Assembly: GCA_964420395.1 (NCBI GenBank)
Contig: CAYQTJ010000077.1
Coordinates: 1 to 13,279 of the forward strand
Source: CAVSZB01 sp964420395
Lineage (GTDB): Bacteria; Krumholzibacteriota; Krumholzibacteriia; LZORAL124-64-63
Direction of reading: 5' to 3'
DNA length: 13,279 nucleotides
Below, piece by piece: positions 6,573 through 13,279 of this stretch (positions are counted from its first letter, which is position 1; each line of letters starts with the position of its first letter). The position numbers and the translations under genes were made by a program. The notes below the pieces were generated by a model. It had not been told where the DNA came from and made no database searches. It was given only the letters and a program-made list of their open reading frames with translations.

Positions 6573-6601
6573 AGTGTAGCCCCCGGGCCGTTCCGGGACA
6601 A
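6573..6601 (-). promoter_or_regulatory. Candidate sigma70-type promoter for lptFG
   Basis: Read on the minus strand: TTGTCC (6601-6596), exactly 17 bases, TACACT (6578-6573), each 4/6 to the TTGACA/TATAAT consensus. Transcription would start near 6566 and run towards lptF, giving an unusually long leader of about 215 bases that includes the GGGTCA/TGACCC repeat. Moderate matches can occur by chance. Confidence 0.4.
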
Positions 6602-6644
6602 CGCCGCAGAGACGCCGACGGCCAGGCCGGAGGCGCGAGCCCGC

Positions 6645-6651
6645 GAAGGAG
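6645..6651 (+). promoter_or_regulatory. Ribosome-binding site deciding the TTG start of the sprA-like gene
   Basis: GAAGGAG sits 8 bases before TTG at 6660, an ideal Shine-Dalgarno placement. The alternative in-frame GTG at 6723 has no comparable site, although it would give a shorter, more standard signal peptide. Confidence 0.7.
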
Positions 6652-6659
6652 CCCGGTCG

Positions 6660-9600
6660 TTGAGCGCCCGCGCCGTTCCGCCGCGCCGACCCGCCTGCCG
6701 CCCCGGCCGTGCCCGACGGCGGGTGGGGCAGCCGCCGGCCGCGCTGGTCGGGGCCCTTTTCCTGCTCCTGTGCGCCGGGCCCCTCCGCGCCGATACGGCC
6801 GCCGACGGCCTCATCCTGCCCGGCTTCGATCCTCTCCTGGCCGCCACGCGCGATCCGCGCCTGCTCGGCGCCGGGCGCCTCGAAGTCCGCCAGCGGCTGC
6901 TCGCGCAGGGGGTCGACCCGGCGCGCCTGGTCGAGCAGCCTTCGCTCGAGAGCGTGTGGCGCGCCTATTACGACCGCGAATGGCGGCGCGACCGGGAGCG
7001 GCTGGAGACCACGCGCGAGTCGGACCGCGTCATCGGCGTGGAATCGACCTTCGAATACCCGGCCTGGTTCGTGTTGTTCCCGGCCGCCGAGCCGCTGCCG
7101 GACGGCTTCACCTGGTGGCCGCCGCGGCCGGTCGACGCGACCGAGGTCCGGGTCACGATCGAGCGGCCGGGGGTGGCCGCGGAGCGGCGGGCCCGCGTGG
7201 CGCAGCGCGCGGCCTGGGCCGAGCGCCTCGACACCCGCTCGGGCAAGGGGGGACGGGGCGGGCGCGAGGGGCTGCTCAACCTGACGATCCCGATCAAGCT
7301 GCCGCGCACGCTCGAGAAGATCATCGGCAAGGGCGAGAAGACGAACATCCGGGTCAGCGGGCGGGAGCACATCGCGATCTCGGGCGAGAGCACGGTCATC
7401 AAGCCGTTCGTCGGCAACGAGCGGCGCAGCAAGCCGAGCCTCTTCCCGAATCTCGACATGGAGCAGCAGCTCCAGATCAACCTGTCCGGCACCATCGGCG
7501 AGAAGATCATCATCGAGGTCGACCACAACAGCGAGGTGATCGGCCCCGGGGGGACGAAGATCAAGCTCTCCTACCGCGGCACCGAGGACGAGGTGATCAA
7601 GACCATCGAGACCGGCGACGTCGGCCTGACCCTGCCGGGCAGCCAGCTGCTCGGCTACAGCTCCAACAAGTCGGGGCTCTTCGGCGTCAAGGTGACCGGG
7701 CAGATGGGGCGCGCCGACTTCGCCGTCGTGGCCAGCAAGCAGAAGTCCGAGAGCGCCTCCAAGTCGTTCAACAGCAAGGGGGGCGAGGTCACCGAGCACA
7801 TCATCGAGTGCCAGAGCTACGTCAGCAACCGCTTCTTCTACCTCGACCTGCAGGCCGGCACCACCGCCTTCGACGGCGTGGTCGATGCGCCCGGCCGCCC
7901 GGCGGGCCTGTCCATCGATCCGCAGTCGGTCCACGTGTACCAGTTCGTGGCGAACGCGCCGCCGTCGGCGAGCACGGTCGACGACGTGGCCCTGTACCTG
8001 GACACCTCGGGCCGCTGGGACCTCTCGGGGGCGCCGCTGCCGTTCCGCGGGCAGCGCTTCACGGAGGTGGAATGGGAGCCGCTGAACGACCAGGACAACC
8101 GCATGATCGCCCTCGACCTGAAGCGCTCCTACGAGGACGCCGCCACGCTGGGCGTGATCTACGACGTGGTGGACGCCGCCGGGACGGTCCAGTACGAGGT
8201 GGGCGACGACCCCGGGATCGACGAGGGCAACCGGGTGCCACTCGGGGAGGAGGGGGACAGCTACCTGCGCATGAAGCTGCTGAAGCCGGACTTCTACATC
8301 GCGGAGAATTCGCACTCCTGGTACTACGCGATGCGCAACATCTACCCCCTGGGCGGCACGAACATCGACGCCGAATCGTTCACGTTCGAGATCGAGCTGA
8401 ACTCCGCCGCGCTCACCGCTCCGGAGCTCGACACCGCCAACGAGAAGTCGTGGATCCGGATCTTCGGACTGGACCGGCTCGATGCCTCCGGGCAGCCGGG
8501 GCACGACGACCTCGCGGACAAGCAGGACGCCCTCCTGTTCGACCTGCAGAACGGCCTGCTCAAGTTCCCGCGTAACATCACCCGGCCGTTCGCGATGCCC
8601 GACTCGACCTTTTACATCGAGAACGGCGGCGGCAGCGCGGAGTTCAGCTGGGAGGAGTCGCTGCTGCGGACCAACCGGGTGCCGAAGATCTACGACTACT
8701 CGGTGCAGGCGAGCGAGCGCAGCCAGTACAACAGCTTCCGGCTGGTGGCCAGCCATGCCGCGGCCAGCGGCACGATCGACCTGCGCGACTCGAACATCGA
8801 GGAGGACTCGGAGACGGTCATCCTCGACGGCCAGACCCTGACCAAGGGCACGGACTACGACATCGACTACGCCTTCGGGCAGGTCACCCTCAAGGGGGAC
8901 GCCGCCGCCCGTCTGAGCGCGGACTCGCAGATCAGCGTCAACTACCAGTACGCGCCGTTCATGGGGGGCGGCAACAGCAACCTGCTCGGGTTCAACCTGG
9001 GGTTCGACCTCGGCCGGGAGAGCCACCTCTCCACGACCTGGCTCTACGAGTCGAGCCAGATCGCCGGGCACAAGGCGAAGCTCGGCGAGGAGCCGAGCCG
9101 CACGCTCGTGGGGAACCTGAACCTGACCCACACGCTGCGGCCGGCGTTCCTCACGAGCGCGGCCAACCTCCTCTCCCGCCGTGACTCCGACAAGGAGAGC
9201 AGCCTGCAGCTCAGCGGTGAGATCGCCGGCAGCGTGCCCAATCCCAACACGCAGGGGGACGTGTTCCTCGAGGACTTCGAGGGGATCGACGCCTCGGACA
9301 TCATGCCGATCAGCCGCCTCTCCTGGATGTGGGGCAGCGCGCCGGCCCAGGGACGCGACCCGGACTACGTGGCGGAGGTCAACGACCCGCGCGACTTCGT
9401 CCCCCAGGACCGCACCGACGTGCGCTGGTTCCTGCCGAAGGACACCGTGCAGCGCCGCTTCCTCAACCCCGACCTGCGCGAGGCCGAGGGCAAGGAGCCG
9501 CAGCAGGTGCTGCAGGTCCGGATGGACGCCGGCGACGCCGGCTGGGGGGGGACGTCCTGGGGCGGCATCATGCGGGGGCTAGGCCGCAGCGGCATCGACC

Positions 9601-12600
9601 TGTCCAAGGCGCAGTTCCTCGAATTCTGGGTGAACGACTTCCGCCCGCAGCCGACGGCACGCCGCGGCCGGCTGCACGTGGACTTCGGTTACATCGACGA
9701 GGACTTCTTCTGGCCCGTGCGCGACGGCGCCCTGCGCACCGACACCTGGGAGCGCGAGGACGCCAACTCCGACGGCATCTTCGCCGCCGCGACGGAGGAC
9801 GTGGGCCTCGACCGGGACCTGAACGACCCCGGTGCCCCCGACTACTACGATCCCGCGTTCAACGACTATGCCGATCCCTATCCCTTGATCAACGGCACCG
9901 AGCGCAACCTGCGCGAGGACACCGAGGATCTCGACGGCGACACCCAGCAGGACCGCCTCAACGGCTACTACAGCATCATGGTCGACCTCGCCGATTCCGC
10001 CCTGGTGGACGTGCTGCGCGACTATCCGGCGGACCAGGTGGCGGGGCTCGAGGCCGCGGGCCAGGCCTGGCGCAAGTTCCGCATCCGGCTCAACGATGCC
10101 CGCGCCGTGTCGCCGCCGAGCGGCACCTCGCCCCAGATCCGGCAGGTGACGCACGTGCGCATCTGGTACGAGGACGCCGAGCCGGGGGCGCCGCGGCAGA
10201 CGCAGATCCAGCTGTCGGAGATCAAGTTCCTGGGCAGCCGCTGGGAGCGCGAGGGGATCCGCAAGAACGTCTCGGAACAGCTGCTGGCGCCGGCGGAGCG
10301 GGGAGCGCGCGAGGCCTTTTTCCTCGGCGAGGTCAACAACAAGGAGAACCCCGACTACTACGCCCCCTTCAACGTGCACGAGGAGAACCGCATCCAGGAG
10401 AAGGAGACGTCGCTGGTGCTCGACTTCACCGAGCTCGAGCGCGACCATCTGGCGCGCGCGAGCCGGTACGTTTCGCCGCGCGGCGACGACTACACCCAGT
10501 ACGCCACCATCACCTGGTACTGGTTCAATCCGCGCGCCGACCAGAGCGACGTGGACCTGTTCTACCGCATCGGCTCCGACTCGCTCAACTACTACGAGGT
10601 GCGGTGGCGGTTCGACGAGAGCCCCGGCGCGCGCACCGGCTGGAAGGAGATCAACCTGGGGCTGGCGGAGTTGAGCAACGCCAAGCTCGACCCGGTGGAC
10701 CCCGAGTTCGGCTGGATCTCGACCACGGTTCCCGACGACGTGACGGGCCAGCCCTACCGGGTGCGCGTGGTGGGCCGGCCCGACCTGCGCCGCGTGAAGC
10801 GCTACTATTTCGGCGTCGTCAACGAGCGGCGGGACCTGCCGGTCAGCGGTTACTTCTACTTCAACGACGTGCGGCTCGAGGCGGTGAAGCGGGAGAAGGG
10901 GTTCGCCGAGCGGGTGGCGGCGCGCCTGAACATGGCGGACGTCATCAAGGTGGACTTCGACTGGTCGAAGCGCGACGCCGACTTCCACGGCCTCGGCGCC
11001 ACGCGAGGGCAGGGGTTCGAGAACCAGGACTGGAGCCTGACGACCAGCCTCCGGGCGGACGATTTCGTACCGCTGCTCGGCTTCCAGGTTCCGATCAATC
11101 TCTCGCGCCGCCAGGGGGTCAACCGGCCGAAGTACCTGACGTACGACGACGTCGAGCTGATCGACGAGGAGGTGCGCAACGCGCAGTCCACGGTCGACAC
11201 GCGGGAGAGCTACAGCGTCAGCGTGTCCCACGAGCCGTCGCGCGCCGCGGTGCCCCGCTACCTGATCGATCCGTGGCGGTTCTCGCTCAGCGGCGCGCGT
11301 TCCAGCCGGATCGGGCCGACGGACCGCCTCTGGCAGAGCAACTCGCAGGCCTCGGTCTCCTACGACCTGCGCATCCTCGGCATGTACAGGCTGGGCAACT
11401 ACCTGTTCTTCGACGCCGTGCCGCTGCTCGGCGATCTGGCGGTGGTGCCGCGCAAGATCACCGTGGGCGGCTCGATCGGCAGTTCGCGGCAGGCGAACGA
11501 GTCGATCGCCCTGACCGGCGTGGTGACGACGCGGCCGCCGCAGTACTCGCGGCGGGGCGGTTACAACGCCGCCGTGGAGTACGCGCCGCTCCCGATCGCC
11601 GACATCAGCATGAACCTGAAGTCGGACCGCGACTTCCTGCGCCCGCGGACCGGCCTCTTCGGGCTGAACGTGGGGCAGGAGCTGCTCTACTCGCAGGGGG
11701 TCCAGGTGCGGTTCAACCCGCCCAAGGGGGCGCGCCAGCTGCCGAACACCTGGCTGCTGGCGCCGCTGCGCTACGGCGCGCTCGCCCTGAATTCCATGCG
11801 TCCCACCGTGACCTTCAGCGGCCAGTTCATCGCGAACCGCGATCCGAGCCTGCGGCAGGCGGGCGATCCGGCGAATGTCCGCTCGGTGTCCAACGGCGGC
11901 GACTGGGACTTCCGCCTGAGCCTGCCGATCGACAAGTTCATCAAGGAGCACTTCCCCGACCGGCGCCCGGCGTCCGACGACGAGCGGCGTCAGACGATCG
12001 AACGGCAGCGTCGCGTGCAGCGGCGGGGGGGCGACGCCGGGGCCGAGGAGCCGCCGCCGACGCCGGAGCCGCCGGAGGGCGGAGCGCCGGCCGACTCGGC
12101 GGGCGCGCCCGGGACCGCGGCTCCGCAGCCGGAGAGGGAGGGACCGGGAGCGGTCGCGCCGGGGTCGCCGGAGGACGAACTGCTCACCCCCGAGGAGCGG
12201 CAGCGCCTCGAGGAGGAGCGGCTGCTCGACCAGGCGCGCGAGGAGGAGGAGCGCGAGCGGGCGGAGGGCGCCGGGCAGGCGCCGCCCGACACCTCCGCCG
12301 CCGGGCCGCGAAAGGGGGGCGCGCTCCGCTGGCTGCGGGTGCCGGACCCGCGCCGCGCCACGCTCGGGCTCCTGCGGGGCCTCAGCCCGGTGCAGGCCTC
12401 CTACAGCCTGCGCAAGCAGAGCCAGTACACCAGGATCACCGGTCCCGACGAGTTCTGGTACCGCACCGGGCTGTCGTCGCGGCTCGATCTCCCGGACACC
12501 GCCTTCGTGTCGGCCCAGTTCAGCGAGCGCCGCACCAAGGCGCTCTCGAGCAGCCTCAAGCTCGCGCGGACCGTCACCGCCGACGTGAAGTTCAGCCAGA

Positions 12601-13265
12601 CCACCAGCAGCCAGGACGGCAGCGGCCTGCGGCGCGAGAACTACGAGGTGACCTGGCCCGATCTGCGGCTGGCGGTGGCCGGCGTGGAGCGGTGGCGGCT
12701 GCTAGGGGGAGGGGGCGGCGACGGCTGGTTCCGCTCCTCCAACATCGACGTGGGCTACAAGTTCTCGAAGAACGTGACCGGGGCGACCTCCACGAGCTAC
12801 AACCCGCGGACCTCCACCTCGATCACGCCGCGGTGGAACTTCACCTTCGCCAGCGGTCTCACCGCCTCGCTGAACGGGGGGTGGACGCACGACCGCACGA
12901 CCTCCAACGGCACGGTCGCCCATGCGCGGCGGAGCAGCCTGGGCTTGCAGGTACGACACAACTTCCGCGCCGAGAAGCTGTTGGCGAAGCTGAACCTGTA
13001 CCGGCCGGGGAACGCCCCCACCATCAGCATGGATTTCGACGTGAACTACAGCCGCGACACCAGCGAACGCCTCGTGCCGGGCGCCACCGTCGCCGACGCG
13101 CGCACCGGCACCTCGCGGCTCGGGATCAATCCGCGGTTCAGCTACCAGGTGACCCGGAACCTCTCGGGGGCCTTGCGGTTCGTATTCTCCCGTAGCAAGG
13201 TGGACGAGACGGATTCCAGCAACACCACGTTCGGGCTCGGCCTGGAGGCGACCTTTGTGTTCTGA
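6660..13265 (+). CDS. sprA: SprA/Sov-family giant outer-membrane protein (type IX secretion translocon homologue)
   Basis: 2201-residue intact protein. In Bacteroidota, SprA (Sov) is the very large outer-membrane beta-barrel through which T9SS cargo crosses. Seen here: a signal peptide with an Arg-rich start and a hydrophobic core (about 27-42), likely cut after LRA at 44; a charged N-terminal region (45-200); LNLTIPIKLPRTLEKI (about 205-220); MEQQLQINLSGTIGEKIIIEVDHN (about 268-291, quoted in part: QINLSGTIGEK); an IETGDVGLTLPGSQLLG segment near 317-333; GDVFLEDFEGIDASD near 867, equivalent to the DDFEG block of SprA; two acidic D-x-[DN]-x-D motifs (about 1034 and 1089), the second resembling the EDINRDN...YYQY block of SprA; a disordered insertion (1767-1887); then amphipathic strands to the C-terminal residue Phe, typical of BAM substrates. 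The start is TTG with a strong ribosome-binding site. No other T9SS gene is in the window. The family call is firm; actual T9SS function here is inferred. Confidence 0.9.
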   Translation: MSARAVPPRRPACRPGRARRRVGQPPAALVGALFLLLCAGPLRADTAADGLILPGFDPLLAATRDPRLLGAGRLEVRQRLLAQGVDPARLVEQPSLESVWRAYYDREWRRDRERLETTRESDRVIGVESTFEYPAWFVLFPAAEPLPDGFTWWPPRPVDATEVRVTIERPGVAAERRARVAQRAAWAERLDTRSGKGGRGGREGLLNLTIPIKLPRTLEKIIGKGEKTNIRVSGREHIAISGESTVIKPFVGNERRSKPSLFPNLDMEQQLQINLSGTIGEKIIIEVDHNSEVIGPGGTKIKLSYRGTEDEVIKTIETGDVGLTLPGSQLLGYSSNKSGLFGVKVTGQMGRADFAVVASKQKSESASKSFNSKGGEVTEHIIECQSYVSNRFFYLDLQAGTTAFDGVVDAPGRPAGLSIDPQSVHVYQFVANAPPSASTVDDVALYLDTSGRWDLSGAPLPFRGQRFTEVEWEPLNDQDNRMIALDLKRSYEDAATLGVIYDVVDAAGTVQYEVGDDPGIDEGNRVPLGEEGDSYLRMKLLKPDFYIAENSHSWYYAMRNIYPLGGTNIDAESFTFEIELNSAALTAPELDTANEKSWIRIFGLDRLDASGQPGHDDLADKQDALLFDLQNGLLKFPRNITRPFAMPDSTFYIENGGGSAEFSWEESLLRTNRVPKIYDYSVQASERSQYNSFRLVASHAAASGTIDLRDSNIEEDSETVILDGQTLTKGTDYDIDYAFGQVTLKGDAAARLSADSQISVNYQYAPFMGGGNSNLLGFNLGFDLGRESHLSTTWLYESSQIAGHKAKLGEEPSRTLVGNLNLTHTLRPAFLTSAANLLSRRDSDKESSLQLSGEIAGSVPNPNTQGDVFLEDFEGIDASDIMPISRLSWMWGSAPAQGRDPDYVAEVNDPRDFVPQDRTDVRWFLPKDTVQRRFLNPDLREAEGKEPQQVLQVRMDAGDAGWGGTSWGGIMRGLGRSGIDLSKAQFLEFWVNDFRPQPTARRGRLHVDFGYIDEDFFWPVRDGALRTDTWEREDANSDGIFAAATEDVGLDRDLNDPGAPDYYDPAFNDYADPYPLINGTERNLREDTEDLDGDTQQDRLNGYYSIMVDLADSALVDVLRDYPADQVAGLEAAGQAWRKFRIRLNDARAVSPPSGTSPQIRQVTHVRIWYEDAEPGAPRQTQIQLSEIKFLGSRWEREGIRKNVSEQLLAPAERGAREAFFLGEVNNKENPDYYAPFNVHEENRIQEKETSLVLDFTELERDHLARASRYVSPRGDDYTQYATITWYWFNPRADQSDVDLFYRIGSDSLNYYEVRWRFDESPGARTGWKEINLGLAELSNAKLDPVDPEFGWISTTVPDDVTGQPYRVRVVGRPDLRRVKRYYFGVVNERRDLPVSGYFYFNDVRLEAVKREKGFAERVAARLNMADVIKVDFDWSKRDADFHGLGATRGQGFENQDWSLTTSLRADDFVPLLGFQVPINLSRRQGVNRPKYLTYDDVELIDEEVRNAQSTVDTRESYSVSVSHEPSRAAVPRYLIDPWRFSLSGARSSRIGPTDRLWQSNSQASVSYDLRILGMYRLGNYLFFDAVPLLGDLAVVPRKITVGGSIGSSRQANESIALTGVVTTRPPQYSRRGGYNAAVEYAPLPIADISMNLKSDRDFLRPRTGLFGLNVGQELLYSQGVQVRFNPPKGARQLPNTWLLAPLRYGALALNSMRPTVTFSGQFIANRDPSLRQAGDPANVRSVSNGGDWDFRLSLPIDKFIKEHFPDRRPASDDERRQTIERQRRVQRRGGDAGAEEPPPTPEPPEGGAPADSAGAPGTAAPQPEREGPGAVAPGSPEDELLTPEERQRLEEERLLDQAREEEERERAEGAGQAPPDTSAAGPRKGGALRWLRVPDPRRATLGLLRGLSPVQASYSLRKQSQYTRITGPDEFWYRTGLSSRLDLPDTAFVSAQFSERRTKALSSSLKLARTVTADVKFSQTTSSQDGSGLRRENYEVTWPDLRLAVAGVERWRLLGGGGGDGWFRSSNIDVGYKFSKNVTGATSTSYNPRTSTSITPRWNFTFASGLTASLNGGWTHDRTTSNGTVAHARRSSLGLQVRHNFRAEKLLAKLNLYRPGNAPTISMDFDVNYSRDTSERLVPGATVADARTGTSRLGINPRFSYQVTRNLSGALRFVFSRSKVDETDSSNTTFGLGLEATFVF
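11958..12320 (+). other. Segment of the sprA-like gene encoding a Pro/Glu-rich, highly charged insertion
   Basis: Residues about 1767-1887. It begins with an Arg/Asp-rich stretch (DRRPASDDERRQ), continues as Pro/Ala/Gly/Glu-rich low-complexity sequence (EEPPPTPEPPEGG, then GAPGTAAPQPERE), and then LTPEERQRLEEERLLDQ and EEEERERAEG, which look like a single charged helix or coiled coil. It closes with a Pro/Ser/Gly stretch before ALRWLRVPDP resumes barrel-like sequence. Within this gene it is unique in composition. It contains no hydrophobic strand, so it should form a loop or linker outside the barrel wall. Confidence 0.75.
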
Positions 13266-13279
13266 GGCCGGTTGCATCG

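Larger units (their letters stand above)
6352..6659. other. Divergent regulatory spacer between lptF and the sprA-like gene
   Basis: 308 bases with no credible gene. It is extremely GC-rich, with C- and G-runs at about 6405-6450. It holds the lptF ribosome-binding site GGGAG (minus strand, just upstream of 6351), the GGGTCA/TGACCC inverted repeat with T-run (6504-6522), a candidate minus-strand promoter (6573-6601) and the sprA ribosome-binding site (6645-6651). No convincing plus-strand -35/-10 pair for the sprA-like gene was found. Confidence 0.6.

Noticed and set aside
6507..9131. Long open frame (about 870 codons) on the minus strand opposite the 5' part of the sprA-like gene
   Set aside because: Antisense shadow of a GC-rich gene. 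The translation is Val/Leu/Arg/Gly/His-rich with no recognisable domain, whereas the plus strand frame has clear SprA motifs.
9579..11951. Minus-strand open frame of about 790 codons
   Set aside because: Antisense shadow of the sprA-like gene, with composition typical of a reversed GC-rich coding frame.
9329..13195. Long overlapping open frame (about 1290 codons) on the plus strand in another phase
   Set aside because: Ala/Arg/Gly/Pro-rich low-complexity translation with no ribosome-binding site and no domain. Stops are simply rare at this GC content.
1..13279. tRNA, rRNA, CRISPR array, insertion sequence or attachment site
   Set aside because: No tandem or direct repeats, no transposase or integrase motifs, and no tRNA-like cloverleaf sequence were noticed on either strand.

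Overview
The window is about 13.3 kb of very GC-rich DNA (roughly 70% by eye), densely coding, with seven protein genes, no RNA genes, no mobile elements and no CRISPR. The combination of a SprA/Sov-type giant outer-membrane protein, an LptF with a long helical insertion and a PKD-domain lipoprotein points to a Gram-negative (LPS-type, diderm) member of the Fibrobacteres-Chlorobi-Bacteroidetes superphylum. It is probably not Bacteroidota proper. High-GC lineages such as Gemmatimonadota, Eisenbacteria or Krumholzibacteriota-like candidate phyla fit better. This placement is inference from gene content and base composition only.

Layout. Positions 1-2943 (+) hold a metabolic cluster: the 3' end of a bifunctional phosphoglucose/phosphomannose isomerase, a sugar-1-phosphate nucleotidyltransferase 4 bases downstream, and S-adenosylmethionine synthetase metK 82 bases further on. 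The first two probably feed activated sugars to envelope glycans. A strong bidirectional hairpin (about 2984-3023) separates metK from a convergent (-) strand block. That block holds, in transcription order, lptF and lptG (overlapping by ATGA), then a two-PKD-domain lipoprotein with its own likely promoter. LptF and LptG form the inner-membrane permease that extracts lipopolysaccharide for transport to the outer membrane. The lptB, lptA, lptC and lptD genes are not here.

A 308-base divergent spacer (6352-6659) separates lptF from a 2201-codon (+) gene filling the rest of the window. It is a full-length, uninterrupted SprA/Sov homologue, the outer-membrane translocon of the type IX secretion system (T9SS) in Bacteroidota. 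It has a signal peptide, SprA sequence landmarks and a C-terminal aromatic residue typical of outer-membrane barrels.

Most notable: (1) the T9SS translocon homologue beside LPS-export genes, with a unique ~120-residue Pro/Glu-rich, highly charged insertion before its C-terminal part; (2) a lipoprotein with Lys-Asp-Glu directly after the lipidated Cys, resembling the surface-export signal known in Capnocytophaga; (3) a sharp island of A/T-ending codons in TM2 of lptF; (4) an inverted repeat plus T-run in the divergent spacer. No entirely undescribed multi-gene system is evident. The novelty lies in the domain variants and regulatory features.
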